NCBI GenBank assembly: GCA_903900335.1
Contig: CAIUMP010000040.1
Location: 1 to 51,256 of the forward strand
Direction of reading: 5' to 3'
Length of the DNA stretch: 51,256 nt
Source of the DNA: an uncultured Ignavibacteriota bacterium
GTDB lineage: Bacteria; Bacteroidota; Ignavibacteria; Palsa-1295
The notes beneath the pieces were generated by a model. The model ran no database searches. It was not told the DNA's origin and saw only the letters and a program-made list of their open reading frames with translations. Of the stretch, positions 26,758 to 35,600 are shown piece by piece (the stretch's first letter is position 1; each line of letters opens with the position of its first letter). The position numbers were made by a program, and so were the translations under genes.

Positions 26758-27027
26758 CTAAAAGTGCTCGACTTCGAGGGGAGTATTAGCTACATTGACG
26801 TCCAGAGGCTCGTTCGAAATGCTCACTTCCCCTTCGAGACGAATTGGATCCCAGATTGTACGGTGTTCTCGGTCTGCCTTTATGAACTCATCGCTTGGAG
26901 GTTTAACAATTGACACAATGCGGACATTACGAGCGTCCTGCTGAAAAATGTAACCTTCAGCGGCGATTCCAGCAAGAATGACCGCGATAAGTGTGAGAAT
27001 TATATTCGTGTAAAGTTGTGTTTTCAT
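26758..27027 (-). CDS. Small membrane-anchored hypothetical protein
   Basis: 89 residues. One N-terminal hydrophobic helix (NIILTLIAVILAGIAAEGYIF) is followed by a hydrophilic tail with VRIVSIVKPPSDEF, then EGEVSISNEPLDVNVANTPLEVEHF, read in parts. It is likely anchored in the membrane with the tail outside. Tail segments of this sort occur in short Bacteroidota hypothetical proteins, but I cannot name a family. The ATG at 27027 partly overlaps an ATG on the opposite strand at 27026. Confidence 0.45.
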   Translation of the reverse strand: MKTQLYTNIILTLIAVILAGIAAEGYIFQQDARNVRIVSIVKPPSDEFIKADREHRTIWDPIRLEGEVSISNEPLDVNVANTPLEVEHF

Positions 27028-27073
27028 GGTGATGTTTTTAGACTGCTTCAATTCAAAACAAATTTTGCGAGCC

Positions 27074-27472
27074 ATGATTCTGGCTCCGGTACTATTTAAT
27101 TGCTGCGGATGCAACAAACATGAACAGGTGCGGTCTTCGAAGGACAGCCTTGCTGGTGAACGGCGGTATGATTCATTGCAGCGCGCGGAGCAGCGCGCGG
27201 AAGATTCGATTTATCGCTTGGATACATTTGCGCTCGGCGAGAGGGTAGTATACTTGAAGGATGGTTCACATGATTACCACCGTGCTACCTGTAAAGTGTT
27301 TCCTGCTGATTCTCTCCGTGTATACGGCAATCTCAACAAAAAAACAACAATAGCCGGTGCACGTTATCGAGGATTGACAGAGTGTCGGCTTTGCACGCCT
27401 GACTCGGCAAATCGCGAACGGGATGAACATTGGAAAATCGATGATCCTGATGCCGAGGAGGATGACAATTAG
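27074..27472 (+). CDS. Lipoprotein with a Cys/His metal-site-like motif
   Basis: About 132 residues. MILAPVLFNCCGCNKHEQ gives a short signal with cysteines for lipidation, then a charged linker. The C-terminal half, VVYLKDGSHDYHRATCKVF ... ARYRGLTECRLCTPD, has one His-x3-Cys and one Cys-x2-Cys, like the small metal-binding motif (Y-H-x-x-x-C ... G-x-x-x-C-x-x-C) found at the ends of some nucleases and surface proteins. An ATG at 27026 would add 16 residues. A near-consensus AAATTTTG precedes the 27074 ATG. Metal binding is inferred only from pattern. Confidence 0.5.
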   Translation: MILAPVLFNCCGCNKHEQVRSSKDSLAGERRYDSLQRAEQRAEDSIYRLDTFALGERVVYLKDGSHDYHRATCKVFPADSLRVYGNLNKKTTIAGARYRGLTECRLCTPDSANRERDEHWKIDDPDAEEDDN

Positions 27473-27609
27473 CGTTGTTCCTATGGCTACGAGGAATATG
27501 CGAGTCTACAGACATTGAGTGGACCTTCGAGCGAAGTTACTGCCCTGCGAATGGCAACCCACCCCCTGCATTTTCCCTCGGATGCAGGAAACCGAATTCT
27601 CCCGCGTTG

Positions 27610-27948
27610 TCAGTTGGTTGTGTCAACGATAATGCGTTTGCCTGTTTCGTCATCCCAAAACGTGTCTGGAAGCAGTCGCCGACCACCGAATGGGAACTCT
27701 CGAACGCCTTCGATGGAGTCGCGAATTGTGCGTTGGTAACGCAAGGCCGCGATGAGATTATGGGTCTTTGTTGCCGCGTCCGACCGCTCGATCTCGATAA
27801 CCATGTTATGATCATGCGAAATAGCCCAGATTGCACTATCGCTGATCCAGCCTGCATCCACTGCGCGAAGGCGTTCGTACCATTTGCGCTGCTCGCTTAC
27901 ACATCCGGTTAGAAGTAATAGGGCGAGCAGAATCATTGATTTGTTCAT
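27610..27948 (-). CDS. Small lipoprotein, paralogue A
   Basis: 112 residues. The lipobox LLLTGC is followed by VSEQRKWYERLRAVDAGWISDSAIW, a stretch that recurs in the next gene (C-V-S-E, W-Y-x-R-L-x-A-V, I-x-D-S-x-I). The tail has GVREFPFGGRRLLPDTFW. A GGAG ribosome site lies just before the ATG. It is the downstream member of a tandem lipoprotein pair; no family recognised. The antisense frame 27475-27912 is a shadow. Confidence 0.6.
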   Translation of the reverse strand: MNKSMILLALLLLTGCVSEQRKWYERLRAVDAGWISDSAIWAISHDHNMVIEIERSDAATKTHNLIAALRYQRTIRDSIEGVREFPFGGRRLLPDTFWDDETGKRIIVDTTN

Positions 27949-27969
27949 GTCACACTCCTTTCATTGTAC

Positions 27970-28227
27970 TTAGTTGTGAGAGAGATAATAGGTTCTCATT
28001 GAATCCTGCCGACGCATCCTCTCGACGTTAGCTTGTGCGCTGGCCCGGTTCATGGAATCCAGTTGTTCGATGTAGCGGACAAAGTTCGTGTCCGCTGACA
28101 ACACCCGAATGGTGCTGTCATTGATGTGTCCTCCCTCAACGGCTTTGAGGCGATCATACCACGTCTGTTTTTCGCTGACACATCCGGCAATGAAGAATAG
28201 CGTGAGTAGAATAGTTGCTCGTTTCAT
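27970..28227 (-). CDS. Small lipoprotein, paralogue B
   Basis: 85 residues. The lipobox FIAGC is followed by VSEKQTWYDRLKAVEGGHINDSTIR, closely matching the downstream lipoprotein. The rest is helical and charged (DSMNRASAQANVERMRRQDSMRTYY). A strong AGGAGG site precedes the ATG. The pair probably arose by duplication, and it ends shortly before paralogue A starts, 21 bases apart. Confidence 0.6.
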   Translation of the reverse strand: MKRATILLTLFFIAGCVSEKQTWYDRLKAVEGGHINDSTIRVLSADTNFVRYIEQLDSMNRASAQANVERMRRQDSMRTYYLSHN

Positions 28228-28257
28228 CTTGCCCTCCTGTTCTGTTTTCGATTGTTA

Positions 28258-28500
28258 TTAGTGTCTTCTAATTCGTGTTCGGTATGGATCAGTCGATCCG
28301 CGTTTACCGGTGTATGGATTGCTATTGCCCCGTGAACTCCAGTTATTAGCGCGCGAGTGATCGGGGGCGGTGCGAAAATAAGGTAAGACGTAAACCCCCG
28401 TACTGCGGCGTTGGTAGCCGTGAGTGTGAACCCATTGCGCGGTCGCTCCAGAGGCGATAACCGCGAGTAAGAAGAGCGTGAGTGAGATCGTGTGTTTCAT
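28258..28500 (-). CDS. Short secreted basic protein
   Basis: 80 residues. A signal peptide (ISLTLFLLAVIASGATA, cut before QWVHTHG) is followed by a short basic, aromatic, Gly/Ser-rich mature part (YQRRSTGVYVLPYFRTAPD, then GRNSNPYTGKRGSTDPYRT in part). Similar short YTGKRGSTDPYRTR-type tails occur in small exported proteins. Its function is unknown. The ATG is preceded by a GGACAGG purine stretch, and it leads the lipoprotein pair on the same strand. Confidence 0.5.
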   Translation of the reverse strand: MKHTISLTLFLLAVIASGATAQWVHTHGYQRRSTGVYVLPYFRTAPDHSRANNWSSRGNSNPYTGKRGSTDPYRTRIRRH

Positions 28501-28616
28501 CCTGTCCCCGTTTTGCTACATGATGAAGATAGACTCACTTCCCATGCCAACGCCGAGACAGGGAACGTCGCGCGCGCGGTGCAGTCAGTGGGGGCAATAA
28601 AATCACCTTCCGGGAA

Positions 28617-28656
28617 GCAACCCCTGCTAACTTGTGTTAGCAGGGGTTGCCATTTT
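28617..28656 (+). terminator. Strong intrinsic-terminator-like hairpin before nuoI
   Basis: A perfect 15-bp stem (28617-28631 with 28636-28650) with a TTGT loop, then CATTTTTT. It has the form of a Rho-independent terminator on the plus strand and sits immediately before nuoI, in the same direction. The 3' arm overlaps the TTG at 28647 that would otherwise be a possible nuoI start. Confidence 0.75.
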
Positions 28657-28664
28657 TTCTAAAC

Positions 28665-29393
28665 GTGGGTAGATACTTCTCGGATATTGGACGCGCAGTC
28701 AGTTCAGCCGCACAGGGGCTGCGGATCGTCATGCGCCATCTCGTCCGAAAGAAGGTGACGCGGCAGTATCCAGAGCTGAAGAACGAGTACATTCTCCCTG
28801 AGCGAGCGCGCAATCGGCTATATGTCAACATGGACGACTGCATCGGGTGCGACAAGTGCGCCCGCGCATGCCCGGTCGATTGTATCACGATTGACACCGT
28901 GAAGGCCGTCCCTGGTGAAGACCTCGGCATCACGACGAAGAACGCGAAGAAGAAGGCGCTCTGGGTGACGAAGTTCGACATCGACATGGCGAAGTGCTGC
29001 TATTGCTCGCTCTGCGTCTGGCCGTGCCCTACGGAGTGTATCGTCATGACGGAAGTGTTCGAGTTCTCCGAGACCAAGCGCGAGAACCTCATTTATCACT
29101 ATGCCACGATGGATGAGACTGAGGCGCAAACGCATGTTGATAATTGGAAAGTGTGGGAAGTTGAAGCAAATGCACAACGCGCTAAGCAAGCCGCTGAACG
29201 CTCTGCGAAAGTGGCGGAGCAGCAGTCCGCCGCACCGACGGCTGAGGCAACGATGAAGCCACCGCCGTTTATGGTTAAGCAATCGGGCGCAATTCCACCA
29301 CCACCGGGAGCGATCAAACCACCACCGGGAGCGATCAAACCACCGCCATTCAAGATGCCGCCACCTCCACCAAAAACGGAGGGGGCTGCCTAA
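28665..29393 (+). CDS. nuoI: NADH-quinone oxidoreductase subunit I with Pro-rich tail
   Basis: About 242 residues from a GTG at 28665. Two [4Fe-4S] motifs are clear: C59-IGC-DKC-ARACP and C111-CYC-SLC-VWPCP, ferredoxin-like clusters N6a and N6b of the peripheral arm. The usual protein is about 160-200 residues; here a ~50-residue tail (about 195-242) is rich in Pro and Ala with PPPPGAIKPPP. The GTG is chosen because the TTG at 28647 lies in a hairpin arm; an ATG at 28731 would cut the N-terminal helix. The nuoJ start overlaps its stop. Confidence 0.9.
   Translation: MGRYFSDIGRAVSSAAQGLRIVMRHLVRKKVTRQYPELKNEYILPERARNRLYVNMDDCIGCDKCARACPVDCITIDTVKAVPGEDLGITTKNAKKKALWVTKFDIDMAKCCYCSLCVWPCPTECIVMTEVFEFSETKRENLIYHYATMDETEAQTHVDNWKVWEVEANAQRAKQAAERSAKVAEQQSAAPTAEATMKPPPFMVKQSGAIPPPPGAIKPPPGAIKPPPFKMPPPPPKTEGAA
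29298..29339 (+). repeat. Exact 21-bp tandem duplication inside nuoI
   Basis: Two identical 21-base units (29298-29318 and 29319-29339) encode PPPGAIK twice in the Pro-rich tail of NuoI. It keeps the reading frame. Confidence 0.85.
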
Positions 29394-30007
29394 TGCCAAC
29401 GCTCTTCGACATATTCTTCTATCTTTTCGCGGCGACGATTGTCGTCTCGGCGGTGCTCGTCTGCTTCTCGCACAACATTGTTCACGCGGCGTTCTCGCTG
29501 CTGTTTACGTTCATGGCCGTTGCGGGTGTGTACGTGTTGCTCGGAGCGGACTTTCTCGCGGTTAGTCAAATCTTGATTTATGTCGGTGGCATACTAGTGC
29601 TGTTGGTCTTTGGTGTGATGCTGACGAACCGTGTGACGAATATTGATATTCGTGCTGCCGTGCGTGCGCGGATTCCCGCGTTCGTTTTATGCTCGGGTTT
29701 ATTGACCGTGCTGATCTTGCTTCTTACAACGGGCCATTGGATCTCTTACAAAGATCAACCATGGACGAATACTCCCTGGAATAAGAATGCAGTAGAGCAA
29801 GCACTTGCGCCAGACCAAGGGACGGAGCAGGAGAAACACGATAAGTCTGGTAGCCATGGTACAGCACCGGAAATCGGGAAGCTGATGCTCACTGATTATC
29901 TGCTCCCGTTCGAACTTGTGTCAGTCGTGTTGCTCGTTGCCCTTCTCGGCGCGGCTAGTATTGCACGCCAAGACCCCGTGCCAGCAAAACAGGAGGGGGG
30001 AGCATGA
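29393..30007 (+). CDS. nuoJ: NADH-quinone oxidoreductase subunit J
   Basis: 204 residues, five membrane helices. The ADFLAVSQILIYVGGILVLLVFGVM segment near 52-76 includes the pi-bulge helix involved in coupling, and LLPFELVSVVLLVALLGA is the last helix. A hydrophilic loop of about 40 residues between helices 4 and 5 is longer than usual. Its ATG overlaps the nuoI stop (TAATG). Confidence 0.93.
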   Translation: MPTLFDIFFYLFAATIVVSAVLVCFSHNIVHAAFSLLFTFMAVAGVYVLLGADFLAVSQILIYVGGILVLLVFGVMLTNRVTNIDIRAAVRARIPAFVLCSGLLTVLILLLTTGHWISYKDQPWTNTPWNKNAVEQALAPDQGTEQEKHDKSGSHGTAPEIGKLMLTDYLLPFELVSVVLLVALLGAASIARQDPVPAKQEGGA

Positions 30008-30321
30008 GTCTTTTCCCGGTTGGATTGTATCACTTCCTCATTCTCGCCGCTGTCCTCTTCGTGCTCGGCCTCTTTACAATGCTTACGCGGAAGAACGCCA
30101 TCGCGGTGCTGATGGGCATCGAGCTTATTCTCAATGCGGCGAATATCAACTTCGTCGCGTTCACGCGATATGGCGGCGTGAATCTCGGTGGACAGATGAC
30201 GGCGATCTTCGTGATCGTCATGGCGGCGTGCGAGGCGGCGGTGGCGCTTGCGATCGTGTTAAATCTGTATCGCCGCTCCCAGACCGTCTCCGTTGTCGAT
30301 GCAAACAAACTGCGGGACTGA
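30004..30321 (+). CDS. nuoK: NADH-quinone oxidoreductase subunit K
   Basis: 105 residues, three helices. GIELILNAANINFVAF near residue 38-53 and MAACEAAVALAIVL near 75-88 hold the two conserved membrane glutamates of the NuoK proton channel. Its ATG overlaps the nuoJ stop (ATGA). Confidence 0.94.
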   Translation: MSLFPVGLYHFLILAAVLFVLGLFTMLTRKNAIAVLMGIELILNAANINFVAFTRYGGVNLGGQMTAIFVIVMAACEAAVALAIVLNLYRRSQTVSVVDANKLRD

Positions 30322-30327
30322 CGCACG

Positions 30328-32613
30328 ATGAACGATCTCATTCTCATATCGCTCGTCGCGCTTGGACTACCGCTGGTGGCCTTTGTTCTTGTTATCTTTA
30401 ATCAAAAGGCACTTGCAGATAGAGCACATCTCATTTCTACTCCGGCGATAGCCTTCTCGCTGGTGCTCTCGCTCTATGTTGCATGGATGAAGTTGAAAGG
30501 CTTGCCGCTCACGACTTTCGAGTGGAGCATGGATTGGATTCAGTTCGGAACGCTGCCAGGCTATGGTCCGCTGAAAATAACGGTTGGTGTGTTGCTCGAT
30601 AACATCACGGCAATACTTATGGTGGTCGTTACGAGCGTCAGTTTCCTCGTCCACATTTTCTCAAGCGAGTATATGAAGCTCGATTCGAGGTACGCTCGCT
30701 ACTTCGCCTATCTGGGGCTCTTCACCGCGGCGATGATGGGCGTAATACTCGTCAATAACTTCTTCGGTCTCTACATGTGCTGGGAGTTGGTCGGCTTCAC
30801 CAGCTACCTACTCATTGGTCACTGGTATGAACAAACGGGGCCGCAGCTTGCATCGAAGAAGGCATTCATCACGAACCGCATCGGCGATGCGGTGATGTGG
30901 ATGGGTATCCTGCTTCTTTTCACGGAATTCCACACATTCAACTACCGCGAGATATTTGCGCTGATCTATCAAGGATTACCGATCACATTTAGCATATTTG
31001 GGCTTTCACCCGAGACGACCTTGACCGTTGCGGGATTACTACTCTTCTCCGGAGCCATTGCCAAGAGTGCACAATTCCCACTCCATGTGTGGCTTCCCGA
31101 TGCGATGGAAGGTCCAACACCCGTCTCCGCACTCATTCACGCAGCTACGATGGTTGCCGCTGGCGTCTATTTCACTGCACGAATCTTCCCGCTCTTGACT
31201 GGGGACGCGATGCTCATCGTCTCGTGCATCGGCGGCTTCACGGCGTTGCTTGCCGCAACAATCGCAATCACGCAAACCGACATCAAGCGCGTGCTCGCTT
31301 ACTCGACAGTCTCCCAGCTTGGGTTGATGATAATGTCCATCGGTGCAGGCGCTGTCGCGGCCGGCCTATTCCATCTGGTAACGCACGCGGCATTTAAGGC
31401 ATGTCTCTTCCTTGGTGCTGGATCGGTTATTCATGCGATTCATCGCGCCCAGCATGGCACGGCGGATAGCGAATTGGATGCGCAGGATATGCGGAACATG
31501 GGGGGGCTACTGAAGAAGATGCCGATCACAGGATGGTCGTTTATCGTGGCGACGCTTGCCATATCAGGCCTTCCTCTTTTAGCGGGGTTCATGTCGAAGG
31601 ACGAGATCCTTGCGGGAGTGACGGCGTATGGGAAACTGCAATCTACGATGCAGCACTCGGTGGAATCGCAGCCGTTTTACATTGACCATAATGCCATCGC
31701 GATACTACTTCCCTTCGTTGGAGGCATCGTAACGATCCTAACCGCATTCTACATGTGGCGGCAGGTGTTCCTCGTGTTCTTTGGCGTGCCGAGGGAGGTA
31801 TCTCTCTTCGAAAGGATCAGAGAATCATCGCGGGTGATGACGGTTCCGATCGTTGTTCTCGCAGCGCTCTGCTTATGGATATGGTATGGCCCAAATCCGC
31901 TTGCACCGGAGAGTGGCTGGTTCTTGAAAAAGTGGGTGAGGACTTCGGCGCAAGTCATTCCGCCACAAACTGCGCCTACCTACGCCATCGTGCCGCAGGT
32001 GCTTGCCACCGATGATGCTACGCACGAGGAACCCGAGGTATCACCCGCGTCTTCCCCGATTCCCTCATCACAGACAACCAGCACGCTGGACCGGTTACCA
32101 CAAATGCCGCATCAACTTGCCCTGGAGGCGGAGAGGCATACGGTAGCGCCGATAGTCGGAGAGGTCGCAATAGGATCTGCGCTCTTCGGATTGTTGCTCG
32201 CCTGGTTATTGTACATGCTTCGTCCAGGCGTCGCTTCAACGATCGGGCGAAAGCTCGGGCCGCTCTACCGATTCAGCTTGAGAGGGTGGTATATTGACGA
32301 GATCTATGAGATTGCAGTAGTAGCTCCATTCCTGTTCGTGGCGCGCGGACTGGCATGGGTTGACGATAGAGTGGTCGACGGGTTAGTGAATGCAACCGCC
32401 CGGACGACTGTTCTTCTTTCGCGTGTTGTCGGTTGGTTCGATCGCTATATTGTGGATGGCATTGTTACTCTTGTCGGAGCAACGGTGCAGTTTCTGGGTC
32501 TGATGACCCGATCGCTCCAGACCGGCCGCATTCAAACGTATCTTGCGTGGGTAGTTGCGAGTGTTGTCACATTATTCGTGGTAATTCATTACGTAGTGCT
32601 GGCCAAGCCGTGA
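30328..32613 (+). CDS. nuoL: NADH-quinone oxidoreductase subunit L
   Basis: 761 residues, an antiporter-like proton-pumping subunit. The core shows MCWELVGFTSYLLIG with the channel glutamate, SAQFPLHVWLPDAMEGPTPVSALIHAATMV with the channel lysine region, and TQTDIKRVLAYSTVSQLG. The C-terminal lateral helix region follows. Residues ~540-605 hold a hydrophilic Pro/Ser/Thr-rich insert (HEEPEVSPASSPIPSSQTTS) that I do not expect in the family. It begins six bases after nuoK. It is followed by a protease gene, not by nuoM. Confidence 0.94.
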   Translation: MNDLILISLVALGLPLVAFVLVIFNQKALADRAHLISTPAIAFSLVLSLYVAWMKLKGLPLTTFEWSMDWIQFGTLPGYGPLKITVGVLLDNITAILMVVVTSVSFLVHIFSSEYMKLDSRYARYFAYLGLFTAAMMGVILVNNFFGLYMCWELVGFTSYLLIGHWYEQTGPQLASKKAFITNRIGDAVMWMGILLLFTEFHTFNYREIFALIYQGLPITFSIFGLSPETTLTVAGLLLFSGAIAKSAQFPLHVWLPDAMEGPTPVSALIHAATMVAAGVYFTARIFPLLTGDAMLIVSCIGGFTALLAATIAITQTDIKRVLAYSTVSQLGLMIMSIGAGAVAAGLFHLVTHAAFKACLFLGAGSVIHAIHRAQHGTADSELDAQDMRNMGGLLKKMPITGWSFIVATLAISGLPLLAGFMSKDEILAGVTAYGKLQSTMQHSVESQPFYIDHNAIAILLPFVGGIVTILTAFYMWRQVFLVFFGVPREVSLFERIRESSRVMTVPIVVLAALCLWIWYGPNPLAPESGWFLKKWVRTSAQVIPPQTAPTYAIVPQVLATDDATHEEPEVSPASSPIPSSQTTSTLDRLPQMPHQLALEAERHTVAPIVGEVAIGSALFGLLLAWLLYMLRPGVASTIGRKLGPLYRFSLRGWYIDEIYEIAVVAPFLFVARGLAWVDDRVVDGLVNATARTTVLLSRVVGWFDRYIVDGIVTLVGATVQFLGLMTRSLQTGRIQTYLAWVVASVVTLFVVIHYVVLAKP

Positions 32614-32653
32614 GGGTTTGCGTCCGCTCATTCTTTTTGATTTAGGATTCATC

Positions 32654-35600
32654 ATGCAAAGCTGTATTCGCCTCCTCGTTTTGGCGTTGGTCTTCTCGTT
32701 TCCGGTAGTGTCTGTAGCAGGTACGCCTTCGACTCCGTCTCAGCCCGGAACCTCGTCCTCGCTGACTCCCTCTGCACCCGGTGTAGTCTATGTAAAGTTA
32801 AGAGCTGGATCGACCGTGTTCGGAGCCGCAGCTACTAAGGGGTCCCAGATTCAATCGACCGGGACGGGGAAGTTCGACAGAACACTAAAGGCGCTGAAGA
32901 TGAGGTTGGTCGTTCCATTTGACGCGGACGCCCCGAAGGATGAGATCACGAGAGAGTATGGAATCGACCGGATGTTCTGCATCTATTATGACAATCGCAG
33001 CGTCGACCCACATGCCGCTTTACAAATGCTGCTGGCAACCGGGGAGGTCGAGTGTGGTTCGCCTCGGTATCTGTTCCCACTTTCGAAGAAGACGAACGAC
33101 CCGCAACTGAATTCACAATGGGGTCTGACGAACATAAATGTCTTTAGCGCATGGGATGTCACGACAGGAGATCCATCGGTGATCGTTGCCGACGTGGATG
33201 ACGGCTTTAACACGAAGCATGAAGATCTGAAGAATGCCATCACTGCAGGTTGGGATCTGGTTGGTGCTGTGAGCACGGCAAGCGGCGCAGCGTTCCAACC
33301 CGATAACGATCCGACTCCGGACAATACACAGAATAGCCACGGTTCCCACACGGCAGGCTGCATTGCTGCCACTGGAGATAACAATCTTGGAATCGCTGGC
33401 GTCGCCTATGGTTGTAAGATTTTGGCGATCAAGGCGGCCGGCAGCGATGCTGACAACACGGGCGGCATTTCCGCAGGATACGAAGGCATCCACTACGCAA
33501 CGACGCACGGAGCAAAGGTGATCAACTGCTCATGGGGTGGACCGATCTCTGGAAGTAGTGCAGGTTTTGCAAACACGGTACTTGCAGAGGCGACTGCCCG
33601 CAATGTGCTGGTTGTTGCTTCGGCGGGCAATGGCACTCCAACCGGGCTGGATCTGGCCAAGAATCCTCAGTACCCCGCAACTGGCCCGGGCGTGCTTTCC
33701 GTCGGAGCATCAGATCAATCGGACGGTCCAGCGTCCTTCTCCTACTTCGGGCATCCGGTTAGCGTGTGGGCTCCGGGTACAGGAATCCTGAGTTGCAGTT
33801 ATCCAGGCAATACCTCGTACAACGCCGAAGATGGGACGAGCTTCTCCTCGCCGCTCACGGCTGGCGTCGCCGCGCTGGTGGTCTCGATGCATCCGACGTG
33901 GCCGCCACGGTTCGTTGCCAGACAAATTATTCAGACGTGCGACAACGTTGTCAGACCGGGCGACCAATACAACTATTGGGGCCGTGTAAATGCCGGTAGT
34001 GCTCTCACTTCCCCAAGTGGGCCTGGGCTTATGATCATGAGCTACACGTTGGATGGCGTGGCCTCCGATTCTCTTGGCGCTGTTGGTAAGGTATCCGACT
34101 TGAAGGTGACGTTCAAGAATGTTGTCTCGACCGGATCAAACCTGACTGCGACGATCCTCACGAGGACAGGCTACACTGCCGGCGCAACACCGACCGTTAC
34201 GATCGGTTCGATGGTCGTCGATGCAAGTTTCCAGGCGGATTTCCAGATCACTCGCACGGGTACCTACAGCGAAGGGAATATGCCGGTTCGCTTTTATGTA
34301 ACCGATGGTGCAAATTATTCAGACACACTCGACCTGCTGCTTCCACTAAAGAGGACTCCGGGCTTCGTGTTGGAACGCCCCGCTCCGTTCGGTCAGAGTA
34401 TTAAACGGGTTTCGAACACGGCAGCGTGGGCTACATTTGGTTTTGCCCAGACCGGGTTCGTGACAGTATCGCAGTACGCACGTGAGGGCAAAGGCGTGTG
34501 GTCAGACACAACAACACTGAGCGATGGGCTTGCTGCTGCGTATGATGTCGAAGCAATTGACTCAGTTTCGGCCTACTTTGGAACTGGCTCGAACAGCGTC
34601 GCAGAAGTAATATTTACGCATGATGGCGGGACAACCTTTGACTTTACGGACTGCAGCTCGTTCACACCATTTGTCAACACGATCCACTTCTTCGATGCGA
34701 ATAATGGCATCCTCATAGGAGATCCCATCACGAGCAGCACTGCCAAACAGCCGTGGGGGATTGGCGTTACAACGGATGCGGGCGTCTCGTGGAATCAGAT
34801 TCCTTCTCCGCCAATGAATTCGAAAGTTGGCGAGGCGAGTTGGAATAACTCCGCAACGTGGGTTGGCGATAACGGTTGGTTCGGTTCGAACAGCGCTCGC
34901 ATTTGGCACACGACGAACCGCGGTGTTTCCTGGACTTCCGCGACAACCTCAACCTACCTCCATGCCCTTGGGATCGGATTCGATGATGACGCGATCCATG
35001 GATTCGCTGTGTTCCGCCGGGTGGCGAATTCCTCCGGGACTGTTACTGGGGTGAAGGGGATCATGGGCTCCGCCGACGGTGGCACAACATGGAAAGTCGT
35101 GAAGATGCCGGCCGCTGGGATGACCCCGGGTGCAGTTCGGTTTGTACCGGGTTCCCATACTGCGATCCTTACTTCCGACAGCGGTATTTGGCGAACCGCG
35201 GATTTCGGTGCAACCTGGACGCCTATCGGAATGCCCGTGACGTATGTGCCGATGGATGGAGACCTGAGCATCTACTCAGCCCAGGGCACGACGACAGCCA
35301 GCTTCGTTTCGAACGGGGAGGGAATTGCAACCTATCAGGAAGTCATTTCCGGTTTGAATGCGACGCCAGGTTCACTCTCATTTGGTAATGTTATCGTAGG
35401 TCAGGACAGCTCGCTTTCCACCACCGTGAAGAACGGCGGCACCTCGTCGCTCACGATCAACAGCATCAGCGTAAGCCCTGCTGGGTCGGCGTTCTTGAAT
35501 GACACGTCCAGCGCGAGCGTCAAGACACCGAAGACATTAGCAGGTGGCGCATCGTTTGTGCAGATCGTAACATTCCGACCAGTAGCGGCGGGTCAGCAAT

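Noticed and set aside
27565-27588. CCTGCAT/ATGCAGG hairpin between convergent lipoprotein genes
   Set aside because: Seven-pair stem without a T-run in either direction; may be chance.
27475-27912. 145-residue plus-strand frame over the lipoprotein pair
   Set aside because: Opposite to a lipoprotein with a proper ribosome site and lipobox; no sensible protein features.
29298-29339. Repeat considered as a CRISPR or direct-repeat array
   Set aside because: Only two in-frame 21-base units inside nuoI; a coding duplication.
28818-29399. 193-residue minus-strand frame, Trp/Arg-rich
   Set aside because: It lies wholly over nuoI and mirrors its Pro-rich codons; a shadow.
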